From positions 1,620,001 to 1,684,000 of the forward strand of contig NC_019904.1 of assembly GCF_000325705.1 (NCBI RefSeq): 64,000 bases of DNA. Direction: 5' to 3'. Of the stretch, positions 1 through 7,814 are shown piece after piece. The number at the start of each line of letters is the position of its first letter. Positions within the stretch are counted from its first letter, which is position 1. The DNA comes from Echinicola vietnamensis DSM 17526 (lineage in GTDB: Bacteria; Bacteroidota; Bacteroidia; Cytophagales; Cyclobacteriaceae). The notes under the pieces were generated by a model. The model saw only the letters and a program-made list of their open reading frames with translations, was not told where the DNA came from and searched no databases. The translations under genes were made by a program, and so were the position numbers.

Positions 1-1346
1 CGCTGGAAGAAAGCAATAATAACGGAAAACTGATTGAACAGCTACTTTTGGAAATGCCCGAGGTAGATGTAGTCACTCGAAGGACCGGACGTGCAGAACT
101 GGACGAACATGCGCAGGGGGTAAATGCGGCTGAAATAGATGTGCCCTTTACTCTTGACGGAAAGACGAAAGAGCAATTTTTTGAAGAGGTACGGACCAAA
201 CTGAGTGTAGTGCCAGGGGTAAATATCACCTTGGGTCAACCGATTGCCCACCGTATTGACCACATGCTTTCGGGTACACGTGCCAATATTGCCATCAAGG
301 TTTTCGGGGATGATCTGCAGCGACTATTTGAGTTGGGCAAAAGTGTAGAAACCAATATCAAATCCATTGAAGGGATTGCCGATGTGGCGGTAGATCAGCA
401 AATAGAAGTACCGCAAATTCGGATTACTCCGAAAAGGCAGATGTTGGCTGCTTATGGGATGAGTGTTGGCGGTTTGATGGAGCAGGTGGATGTGGCTTTT
501 GCCGGAGAAAAGGCAGGTGAAATCTATGAAGGTCAGCAGTATTTTGACCTGATAGTCCGCTTCCAAAAGCAGTCTAGAAATCGTATAGATGCTATAGAAA
601 ATGCTTTGATCGCTTTGCCGAACGGTGGTGAAATTACCTTGGATCAATTGGCAGATGTTAAGTCTGTAAGTTCTCCGAACACCATTTCAAGAGAGAATGT
701 AAAACGTAAAATTGTGGTTGCTGCCAATGTGCAGGGTCGTGATTTGCATGGGGTAGTTAATGAGATTCAGGAGATAGTAAACACCAATATTGATCTGCCT
801 GAAGGCTATCGGGTGGAGTATGGCGGTCAGTTTGAAAGTGAGGCCAAAGCTTCACAAATGCTCATGATAACTGCAGTTATCGCCATATTGATCATCTTCT
901 TGTTGCTCTATTTTGAGTTTAAAGACGTAAAACTATCGTTTATTGTACTTATTAATTTACCGCTGGCCCTGATCGGGGGGATTCTGATTGTTTACTTCAC
1001 CTCCGGGATTATCAGCATAGCGGCCACCATTGGTTTTATCAGCTTGTTCGGCATTGCTACCCGAAACGGTATTTTGTTGGTGTCCCGCTATGAAGATTTG
1101 AAGAAAGAAGGATTACTAGGATTTGAACTGCTCAAAACCGGAGCTTTGGACAGGCTAAACCCTATCTTAATGACCGCTTTTACAACCGGGCTTGCCCTGA
1201 TTCCACTTGCATTAAAAGGCGGTGAGCCAGGCAATGAAATTCAAAGCCCTATGGCGGTAGTCATTTTAGGAGGGTTGTTGTCTGCAACCTTACTAAATCT
1301 TCTGGTCATTCCTTGTGTATATGGATTGATTCCGCCCAAAAAATAA
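1..1346 (+). CDS. Heavy-metal efflux RND permease, CusA/CzcA family (5' end outside window)
   Basis: This is the C-terminal part of an inner-membrane proton-driven RND pump that, with a periplasmic adaptor and an outer-membrane channel, exports metal cations. The reading frame is open from base 3, so the start lies upstream; about 447 codons of a family that usually has about 1040 are present. The opening motif VVTRRTGRAELDEHAQGVN and the transmembrane motif ATRNGILLVSRYEDL are typical of the HME (CusA/CzcA) branch and not of the AcrB drug pumps. A long hydrophobic block lies at about 870-1100 and a second one at the C-terminus. The specific metal cannot be told from this fragment. The island boundary repeat begins 63 bp after the stop. 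Confidence 0.93.
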   Translation, partial: LEESNNNGKLIEQLLLEMPEVDVVTRRTGRAELDEHAQGVNAAEIDVPFTLDGKTKEQFFEEVRTKLSVVPGVNITLGQPIAHRIDHMLSGTRANIAIKVFGDDLQRLFELGKSVETNIKSIEGIADVAVDQQIEVPQIRITPKRQMLAAYGMSVGGLMEQVDVAFAGEKAGEIYEGQQYFDLIVRFQKQSRNRIDAIENALIALPNGGEITLDQLADVKSVSSPNTISRENVKRKIVVAANVQGRDLHGVVNEIQEIVNTNIDLPEGYRVEYGGQFESEAKASQMLMITAVIAILIIFLLLYFEFKDVKLSFIVLINLPLALIGGILIVYFTSGIISIAATIGFISLFGIATRNGILLVSRYEDLKKEGLLGFELLKTGALDRLNPILMTAFTTGLALIPLALKGGEPGNEIQSPMAVVILGGLLSATLLNLLVIPCVYGLIPPKK

Positions 1347-1360
1347 TCGTCCTCTTAAAT

Positions 1361-1402
1361 TTTCAGCCGTCTATCCTTTTATTTAAGGATAGACGGCTGA
1401 AA
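1361..1402. terminator. Strong hairpin after the RND pump gene
   Basis: An 18-bp perfect inverted repeat (arms 1361-1378 and 1385-1402, 6-nt loop) lies 14 bp after the pump stop codon. It lacks a long T-run, so it may act as an RNA-stabilising or rho-assisted 3' end instead of a classical intrinsic terminator. It directly precedes the left island repeat. Confidence 0.65.
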
Positions 1403-1409
1403 TCCTTTA

Positions 1410-1675
1410 CAATGACCAACTCAACAACCTCAAATCCTCCACCAAATGGTTCAAGTTCAGTCCAGCCAGCTCCCTAAAACAGGATTAAAGGATATTATTT
1501 GAGCTTGAGGTATTTTGGAAGGACCTCAATATCCCGGCAATTTTCTCCGGCCTGGAAATTTTATGAATGCAGCCTATGCTTAAATCAAATTTTTAGATTT
1601 AAGCATAGCATAAAGCCCCTCTAACAATCGTAAATCCCGTAGAAAAAGGTTCGACATTTGTTCAATAGAGGCTAC
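1410..1675. repeat. Left copy of the 266-bp island-flanking direct repeat
   Basis: This segment matches 11865-12130 in the same orientation over 266 bp with no gaps and about 27 mismatches by hand count (about 90 %). Read on the minus strand, its end at 1675 opens a 32-codon frame ending in LKSKNLI and a TAA. The right copy keeps this frame, and the differences are largely synonymous or conservative, so the repeat looks like it contains the 3' tail of a former gene. The rest of that gene is not present here. Together with the right copy it delimits the low-GC accessory island. Confidence 0.85.
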
Positions 1676-1677
1676 TT

Positions 1678-1711
1678 AAGGAAACGGAAAATTAGTCTGT
1701 TTCCTTTTTTT
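1678..1711 (+). terminator. Intrinsic terminator-like hairpin abutting the left repeat
   Basis: An 8-bp stem (AAGGAAAC / GTTTCCTT) is followed by a run of seven T. It starts three bases after the conserved part of the 266-bp repeat. The right copy is also followed at once by a hairpin plus T-run, but with a wholly different stem sequence. Confidence 0.6.
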
Positions 1712-1848
1712 CTACACTAAAGTGTCTTAAAGTACAGCGTGTTGTGTTAAAATGGATAGGGTTCGATAATTATCGTATGACACCCTCTTTTTTTGCTTCT
1801 ATTATACAACACCTGTCTTAAGGACTATTCTAACACATGTTTTACGGT

Positions 1849-2052
1849 TCAATTTCCGCTAAAGGATTTCTGCACACATCTCCTCCCTGGGGTATGGCCA
1901 TGGACCTTTGCAACCATGTAAAGAAAATTTAAAATAGTTGTAGCTTCGTCTTCATCGACTTTGATGTGATTTTTCGCCAGGATTGCAATGGCATGCTTTG
2001 TCGACACCTTCTTATCGCCAAAGCGTTTTGTGTCTTCATATACTGAGTTCAT
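1849..2052 (-). CDS. Small mobile-element-associated protein
   Basis: A 67-residue ORF beginning MNSVYEDTKRFGDKKVS. Small proteins of this pattern (a short helix, then DEDEA-x-x-ILNFLY and a basic C-terminus) occur next to serine recombinases in mobile elements of Bacteroidota, where they are often mislabelled as a sugar PTS subunit; this is from memory of the family. Here it follows the decayed recombinase on the same strand after 90 bp, which fits that pairing. Its function is unknown. A DNA-binding or directionality role is possible but not shown. No transmembrane segment or signal peptide is visible. Confidence 0.6.
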   Translation of the reverse strand: MNSVYEDTKRFGDKKVSTKHAIAILAKNHIKVDEDEATTILNFLYMVAKVHGHTPGRRCVQKSFSGN

Positions 2053-2142
2053 CTTTTTTAAATTTAATCATGTATTAGGGTTGGGCAGACAAGGCTGCGG
2101 ACTGATTGTTTGCGATGGTTAAAATCTTTGAAAGAGTATTGT

Positions 2143-2559
2143 TTAATACCAAAGAATCAAGATCGCCGGTTTGGTGTTTATACTTCCCGGCATTATCCCG
2201 TTTATGATTTTTCTCTGGTCACCAATATCAAAGCCTCTATATCTGCTGAAAATATCTGAATATGACTCATCTTCCATGAAATCGTATTTGCCATACAAAT
2301 GAAGTCTGGCATTAATCCTGTTCAGATTGTTTTTCAGGCCTTTTGAAGCAAGGTTGTATTCCTTTTTGAGTTCATTGAAATCCTCAAATTCTATTTTTTC
2401 ATTGATGTACAGTTTCCTGGCTTTTGACATCAATATCTCCCGTTCGTGTATTTGATCCAGCAGCAGCCTTCTCTCTCGCAAATATTCAGATTGCTACACG
2501 GATGCATTTACATCCTTAAGAATAAGTTTGAATAACTCAATTGCTCCTTGTTTAAATAC
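2143..2559 (-). pseudogene. Decayed serine recombinase, C-terminal remnant
   Basis: The minus-strand frame reads VFKQGAIELFKLI, then an in-frame TAG at about 2498, then the coiled-coil end of a Pin/resolvase-type site-specific recombinase (motifs SKARKLYINEKIEFEDF and LKKEYN, ending DIGDQRKIINGIMPGSI). Family members have an N-terminal catalytic serine domain and a zinc-ribbon region; both are absent, and a further stop lies just upstream in a run of A. The enzyme is therefore dead. It is probably the former integrase of the island or of an older element at this site. The open part is 2143-2481 (112 residues). Confidence 0.75.
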
Positions 2560-2668
2560 CAGTTTTTTTTAGCTTTTCGCCATATGAGTTGTTTATCCGA
2601 CCCGCATTGAACCTAATAGTTGTGCACCTTGTCAAGTCAAAATAGAAGGGGGTAATGGGATTCGAAGG

Positions 2669-2941
2669 CTAATTTTCCAGGTTCCACACCCATTCGTCTG
2701 CGGCCATCACCCAATCCCGTATTGGCGTACCGGTCTCATTTTTCCAGTCCATGCCCTGGTAATAAAAATAGAATACCTCGGCTTCGGCCTCGGGAATATG
2801 GAGGTAATTGAAATAGGATTTTACTTCTTCCAGTTTGGGCGGTACTTGTCTTGAAAATGATAAATTTTGAGCATCTTGTGTCATGTCGGATTTCATTTTG
2901 ATGATGCTCAAAATTCTGTAACCGTCCGTTGGAATGGTCAC
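2669..2941 (-). pseudogene. Fragment of a mobile-element protein (C-terminal tail domain)
   Basis: This 90-codon frame has only a GTG start. Its second half (PPKLEEVKSYFNYLHIPE, then EVFYFYYQGMDWKN and IRDWVMAADEWVWN) resembles a short C-terminal module found on primase or helicase-like proteins of phages and mobile elements in Bacteroidota (recall only). The frame stays open upstream of the GTG into the start region of the plus-strand gene at 2960, so it looks like the 3' remnant of a longer gene cut by the arrival of that gene. No independent function is expected. Confidence 0.45.
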
Positions 2942-2959
2942 ACTGTAATCCGAAGGGGG

Positions 2960-3766
2960 ATGGGTTTATATTTAAAAAAGATGAAGGATATGAAATTAAG
3001 TGTTTCAGAAGTTGCTAAAACTCTAAAAGTAGATCGAGAACTAATTAAATTATGGGCATACAAATTTAGTGATTACCTTAATCCTTTGGCCAATCCTCCG
3101 AAAGGAGTACCTCGTAAATTTTTGTTCTCAGACGTAAGCGTACTTGCCTATGTCTATTACCATTGGGAAAATGATCCTGATATTGAATCCATTAAGTTTG
3201 GGTTAAACGCTAGAAATCATGAAGAATATCCCTTTAATGAGATTTTCATTGAGATAGTGCCATTTTTTATGGAGCCTCCTGAGGAATTGGATGAAACATG
3301 GCGACATGGTTCCCTTAGAGGTAGTTTCGGTAATTATGTAGATCGACTTTCTTTAGCTAAGGAATATAAGTTGGCAGGAGATTTATTAGTAGAATCAGCT
3401 ATAGAAAATGGAGTTGTCTATGAAGTTCTAGCACCCATAGTGTATAATTACCGACATGCTACAGAATTATATTTAAAGTCAATTGTAAAGAAGGAGGATG
3501 AAGGGAATTCACATAATTTGAGAAGTTTATTTCAAAGACTAAAGAACTTGCTTAAAGATAAATTTGATTCAGATATACCAATTTGGTTTGAAAATCTAAT
3601 CCTTTCCCTTCATAAATTTGATCCTGACGGAATTAGCTTCAGGTATGAAGGGACTGACCCGTTTAGCAAAGAAGATGAATTATGGGTGGATGCTAGGCAA
3701 TTGCAGAAATTAATGGATATGCTGGAAAGATCGTTTTATAAAATCTTACGAGCTATTGATGCATAG
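2960..3766 (+). CDS. MerR-like helix-turn-helix protein with HEPN-like C-terminal domain
   Basis: A 268-residue protein. Residues about 11-70 (MKLSVSEVAKTLKVDRELI, then FLFSDVSVLAYVYYHW) match a MerR-type winged helix that reads a DNA site. The rest is largely helical; residues about 155-265 (NYRHATELYLKSIV, HNLRSLFQRL, ISFRY) look like a HEPN fold as found in RNase toxins and nucleotidyltransferase partners. The canonical R-X4-6-H active site is not obvious, so nuclease activity is uncertain. ATGs at 2960, 2981 and 2990 are possible starts; upstream the frame runs into the older fragment at 2669-2941, which argues against the longer form. It could regulate the methylase operon or be a separate toxin. 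Confidence 0.6.
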   Translation: MGLYLKKMKDMKLSVSEVAKTLKVDRELIKLWAYKFSDYLNPLANPPKGVPRKFLFSDVSVLAYVYYHWENDPDIESIKFGLNARNHEEYPFNEIFIEIVPFFMEPPEELDETWRHGSLRGSFGNYVDRLSLAKEYKLAGDLLVESAIENGVVYEVLAPIVYNYRHATELYLKSIVKKEDEGNSHNLRSLFQRLKNLLKDKFDSDIPIWFENLILSLHKFDPDGISFRYEGTDPFSKEDELWVDARQLQKLMDMLERSFYKILRAIDA

Positions 3767-4056
3767 TGGATTTGATATTCTTAAGTTTACTTATTTTTGA
3801 CTCAAGTATAGATAACCTTATTAGAGTTTAAAAAAAATCTTACTCATGAAAGATCGAGAGTAGTCGATTTATAACATGTTTTTTGCTCATAAAATAACAT
3901 TTCATGTGTGAAACACTCTCGTAATATTTAAAAATATGCTTTTATGGCACTTTAAAATTACTATTAATATCTATATTCACACTTAAAGTATTAATTACAA
4001 ATGAATAAAGTTTGTTTAATGCTGTTAAATTGTATAATTAGGAACACTCTATTAGG

Positions 4057-4908
4057 ATGGAATCAATAAGTACTTTACTAACAAATGATACAACTGCAAA
4101 ACCATTTTTAAGATGGGCAGGAGGAAAAACATGGCTACTCAAATATCTTGATGCTTTTTTGCCTAAAAAATTCAATAATTATCACGAACCATTTATTGGG
4201 GGAGGATCTGTGTTTATTTATTTAAAATCTACTGGGAAGATTAAAGGTAATGCTTATTTATCTGATAAGAATGAAGATTTAATAAACGCTTACAATATAT
4301 TAAAGGACCAACCAGAAGAACTCATCAAAATATTGGGTGAATATAAAAATGAAAAAGACTTTTATTACTTCATAAGAGATCAAAAATTCACAGACCAACT
4401 CAGACAAGCAGGACAATTCATCTTTCTGAACAGAACTTCATTTAATGGAATTTACAGAGTGAATTTAAAAGGGGAATACAACGTTCCTTACGGCTTCAAG
4501 AAATATAAACAATTATTTGATTTTGAAAACTTAAGAAGTCTAAGCAGATTATTAAGCAATACATCAATGAGGTTTCGGGATTTTGCAGAAACCATAAATG
4601 AAATTAAAAAGGAGGACCTAGTTTTTTTGGATCCTCCATATACCGTAGCTCATGGAAATAATGGATTTGTTAAATACAATCAAAAAATATTTTCATGGCA
4701 AGACCAAGAACGGTTAAAAGAATTTTTAGAAGAAATTGTAAAAAAAGAAGCGTATTTTATTCTTACAAATGCAGCCCATGAAAGTATATCCAACTTATTC
4801 AATGATGTAACAAAACCACATGAAATTAATCGATATAGTGTTGTCGGAGGGGTTGGAGCTGAAAGAAGAGAAATCAGTGAGTACATTTTTACAAATTGTG
4901 ATCTATGA
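4057..4908 (+). CDS. DNA adenine N6-methyltransferase, Dam/DpnM type
   Basis: A 283-residue alpha-class adenine methylase that transfers a methyl group from SAM to N6 of adenine in duplex DNA. Motif X is KPFLRWAGGK (residues 15-24), motif I is EPFIGGGSVF (44-53), and the catalytic motif IV DPPY is at 192-195; the NRTSFNGIYRVN block is also typical of Dam-like enzymes. Length is normal for the family. Its stop overlaps the next start (ATGA), so it is translationally coupled to the nuclease/DGQHR protein, as expected of a modification subunit. The 290-bp AT-rich leader (3767-4056) contains no gene but has a 7-bp inverted pair (3855-3861, 3915-3921) that might be regulatory. The site cannot be assigned; GATC is only a family-based guess. 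Confidence 0.93.
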   Translation: MESISTLLTNDTTAKPFLRWAGGKTWLLKYLDAFLPKKFNNYHEPFIGGGSVFIYLKSTGKIKGNAYLSDKNEDLINAYNILKDQPEELIKILGEYKNEKDFYYFIRDQKFTDQLRQAGQFIFLNRTSFNGIYRVNLKGEYNVPYGFKKYKQLFDFENLRSLSRLLSNTSMRFRDFAETINEIKKEDLVFLDPPYTVAHGNNGFVKYNQKIFSWQDQERLKEFLEEIVKKEAYFILTNAAHESISNLFNDVTKPHEINRYSVVGGVGAERREISEYIFTNCDL

Positions 4909-7199
4909 GTTATCAAGAAGAACTATTTAAAGAATTGCTTGACGAAAATAGTATTAAGGTTAAACTAAGGTATAGAAAATCTAAATACCAATACAAGAGC
5001 ATTAAGAAGAGTGAATTAAAGGAACATTTGGATAGTGGATGGGAAATTCAACGACGAAATAAGAACTCTTTTAGAGTTAAAACATTAAAACCAACAGATG
5101 AATGGTTTGAAGACCGAGTGTGGACACTTTTTGCAAAAATGGGATTCAATTACATGAATTCTGATAGAAATTTCCGATTAAAATATACTAAAGACAATTT
5201 AATTCCCGGTAAACAAATTGATGTATTTGCAGTAGATGATGAAACCATTTTCATAGTAGAATGCAAGACGTCAAAAAAGAGAAAATCTAAATCCTTTCAA
5301 TCAGAAATAAATGAAATTAACGGAATTAGGGGTAATATTATTCCAAAGCTGCAAAGGGCATTTGAAGGGAAAAGGAAAATAGCGTGGTTATTTTGTACAG
5401 AAAATATTGTCTTGTCAGATAATGATAAAAGTCGTTTAAAAGAACATAATATATTCTATTTGAATCAAGATGATATTAACTACTATGAACAGTTAATTGA
5501 TCAATTAGGAATTAGTGCTAAATACCAAATGTTTGCAAGGATTTTTGCAAACCAAGAAATTCCCGAAATAAAAAACAAAGTTCCGGCCATTAGAGGTAAA
5601 ATGGGAGGTTATACATATTATTCGTTTTCTATCGAACCAGATACTCTACTTAAAATATCTTATATCCTCCATAGAATCAACACCTCTGACGATACTCTAA
5701 GCACATATCAAAGAATGGTTAAGAAAAGTCGAATTAAACAAATTGATGACTTTTTAGGTGGGGAAAACAACTTTTTTCCAAATGCGATCATAATCAATAT
5801 TGATACAAAAAGAGGAAAACCCCTTGATTTCAATCTAGCCGATGCAGGTCAACATGATTCTAAATCAAAGTTAGGAGTACTTCACCTACCAAAGCGATTC
5901 AAAAGCGCCTTTGTTATTGATGGGCAACATCGTTTATACGGTTACGGAAATAATAATTACAGGTTTACGCATACTATTCCTGTAATAGCTTTTGAAAATT
6001 TACCTTCAGATAAACAAGCTAATCTTTTTGTTGAAATTAATCATAAGCAAAAATCTGTTCCTGCAAACTTATTGAAGTCGTTAGATGCAGAGCTTAAATG
6101 GGATTCCCCAATTCCTGATGATGCTATTCGGGCTTTAAAATCAAAGCTAGCCCAACGTTTAAATGAGCGAGATGAATCACCATTATATAACAGGATAATA
6201 ATTGGAGAAGAGAAAAGTACGCAAACAAAGTGTATTACTCTTACATACGTATTCGATTATGGTCTAAATAAGACTAACCTTTTCGGCGAAATAAGTAATA
6301 GAAGTTTAATTCGTACAGGTCCTCTTTATGCAGGGGATTTAGCAGAAAAAACTTTAGAAAAGGCTTATACATTTTTCAAGCTGTTTTTTGAACTCATTGA
6401 AGAGAAGCTTACAGACCAGTGGGAATTAGGAAATGGAGAAGGGGGATTTGTTGCTCGAAATATAGGAGTATCATCATTCATTGTCATCAGCTGGGATATA
6501 ATGGAATATCTAGGGAAAATTAAAAATATGGCCTTCGAAAAATCAAAAGCTGATGAAATATTTGATGAATTTAAACCCTTTTTAATACTCATAATTGAAT
6601 TTATTAGGAATTTGTCACCAGATGATTTGTATAATATGAGTAGACAATGGGGATCTACAGGGGTTAGTAAGGTTAGACGGGAATTTCAAAGAGTTATACA
6701 TGAAAAGCACGCTGATTTTACTCCTGACGGTTTATCTCAATATATTAAGGAAAGTTCTGGCGTATACAATGATGAAACCCGCGCCAATATTTTCCAAATA
6801 CAAGAAGCAATTAAGGAACATATCTTTAGTACATTGAAAAACGAATATGGAGACAGCCCCGAAAAATGGTGGAGATTAGGTATACCAAAACAAATACAAA
6901 AAGATTGTGCAGTTAAAGCCGTTGAAGCAGATCCGCCTGAACCTCCTGAGAATTTTTTGCTGGTTTTAGATTATCAAAGGATTATTAAAGATAATTGGAA
7001 GTTACTGGGAGATATTTATACCTCCCCTGATCAGAAACAGGGAAATAAAGAAGCTAAAATTTCCTGGTTTGTAAAATTTAATACTATAAGAAATCGTGTA
7101 ATGCACCCAGAGCGTAAGGATGTCACAGAGGAAGAGTATAATTTAGTTAAAGAAGTGAAAAAATGGCTTCTTGATCGAATTTCTGTTGTTTCTTCCTAA
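4905..7199 (+). CDS. Three-domain protein: PD-(D/E)XK nuclease, DGQHR (DndB-like) core, HEPN/Swt1-like tail
   Basis: A 764-residue protein. Residues about 65-190 hold a restriction-endonuclease fold: E69/D70 in WFEDRVW, then KQIDVFAVDD with D106, and the E-x-K pair in IVECKTSK (E119, K121). Residues about 225-560 are a DGQHR domain related to DndB, with DGQHR at 339-343 and the following LFVEINHKQKSV motif. The last 100 residues (WFVKFNTIRNRVMHPER, then TEEEYNLV) resemble HEPN/Swt1-type tails. DndB-like domains belong to the ParB/sulfiredoxin-related group tied to DNA modification. The methylase-coupled position and complete nuclease motif suggest the restriction half of a modification-dependent or modification-protected system. 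That role is inference; the domain calls are from motifs. Confidence 0.8.
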   Translation: MSYQEELFKELLDENSIKVKLRYRKSKYQYKSIKKSELKEHLDSGWEIQRRNKNSFRVKTLKPTDEWFEDRVWTLFAKMGFNYMNSDRNFRLKYTKDNLIPGKQIDVFAVDDETIFIVECKTSKKRKSKSFQSEINEINGIRGNIIPKLQRAFEGKRKIAWLFCTENIVLSDNDKSRLKEHNIFYLNQDDINYYEQLIDQLGISAKYQMFARIFANQEIPEIKNKVPAIRGKMGGYTYYSFSIEPDTLLKISYILHRINTSDDTLSTYQRMVKKSRIKQIDDFLGGENNFFPNAIIINIDTKRGKPLDFNLADAGQHDSKSKLGVLHLPKRFKSAFVIDGQHRLYGYGNNNYRFTHTIPVIAFENLPSDKQANLFVEINHKQKSVPANLLKSLDAELKWDSPIPDDAIRALKSKLAQRLNERDESPLYNRIIIGEEKSTQTKCITLTYVFDYGLNKTNLFGEISNRSLIRTGPLYAGDLAEKTLEKAYTFFKLFFELIEEKLTDQWELGNGEGGFVARNIGVSSFIVISWDIMEYLGKIKNMAFEKSKADEIFDEFKPFLILIIEFIRNLSPDDLYNMSRQWGSTGVSKVRREFQRVIHEKHADFTPDGLSQYIKESSGVYNDETRANIFQIQEAIKEHIFSTLKNEYGDSPEKWWRLGIPKQIQKDCAVKAVEADPPEPPENFLLVLDYQRIIKDNWKLLGDIYTSPDQKQGNKEAKISWFVKFNTIRNRVMHPERKDVTEEEYNLVKEVKKWLLDRISVVSS

Positions 7200-7296
7200 T
7201 CGCAGCTAATTTAATACGCAGATTTCTACATTAGTTTTAGAAGATATAACTCAGAACTCTCAAATTTGAAGTTTAGCTATTTTGATACATAATATT

Positions 7297-7812
7297 ATGG
7301 AGACAAATAAAATAACAGAAGTTCAAAGAGATTTAGTTAAAGAAAAGGCTCATCGAACATTATTCTATACAGTATTTGGCACAATCCTTCCTTTTATTAT
7401 TGGTGCTGTAATATTAATAGCATTTACCAAATTCAAAGAACTTGTGACATTCATTACAGATGGAACGTTTTGCCTTTTTGCTGCTGGATTACTTACTTCT
7501 GCAACATTCCTTATGAACGAAAATAGTGACTCAATTCGATCTAAATGGGATAAGAGGATTCATAAATATCTACAACCTGTCTGGATTATTGTCGCGATTG
7601 TATATGGTGCTGTATATGCCAAAGTCAACTTACCAATTAATGAAAAAATAAATACGGTATTTCTTTGGATTGTTTCAATTGTTTGTTTTTTATTTTCCAT
7701 ATACGCCTTATACAGAGCGCTTTATATTGAAGGGGTTCAGAATCCACCAAAAGTAGATGCTTTAAAAAACAGAAAGACTGATATCGATAATATAATGGAT
7801 GAAATAGGCTAA
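7297..7812 (+). CDS. Small four-helix membrane protein
   Basis: A 171-residue integral membrane protein with an amphipathic N-terminus, transmembrane helices at about 22-43, 54-73, 93-111 and 120-142, and a charged cytoplasmic tail ending DNIMDEIG. No family was recognised. ATG 7297 is preferred over an in-frame TTG at 7282. It lies 97 bp after the nuclease/DGQHR gene and ends 2 bp before the second DGQHR gene, so it is almost surely in one transcription unit with the latter. Membrane proteins in defence operons often are effectors or anchors; that is a contextual guess only. Confidence 0.75.
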   Translation: METNKITEVQRDLVKEKAHRTLFYTVFGTILPFIIGAVILIAFTKFKELVTFITDGTFCLFAAGLLTSATFLMNENSDSIRSKWDKRIHKYLQPVWIIVAIVYGAVYAKVNLPINEKINTVFLWIVSIVCFLFSIYALYRALYIEGVQNPPKVDALKNRKTDIDNIMDEIG

Positions 7813-7814
7813 GC

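Noticed and set aside
1410..1675. A tRNA-type or tmRNA attachment site because of GGTTCGA in the repeat
   Set aside because: The T-arm-like heptamer is not within a foldable cloverleaf, and the minus strand shows a coding-like substitution pattern instead.
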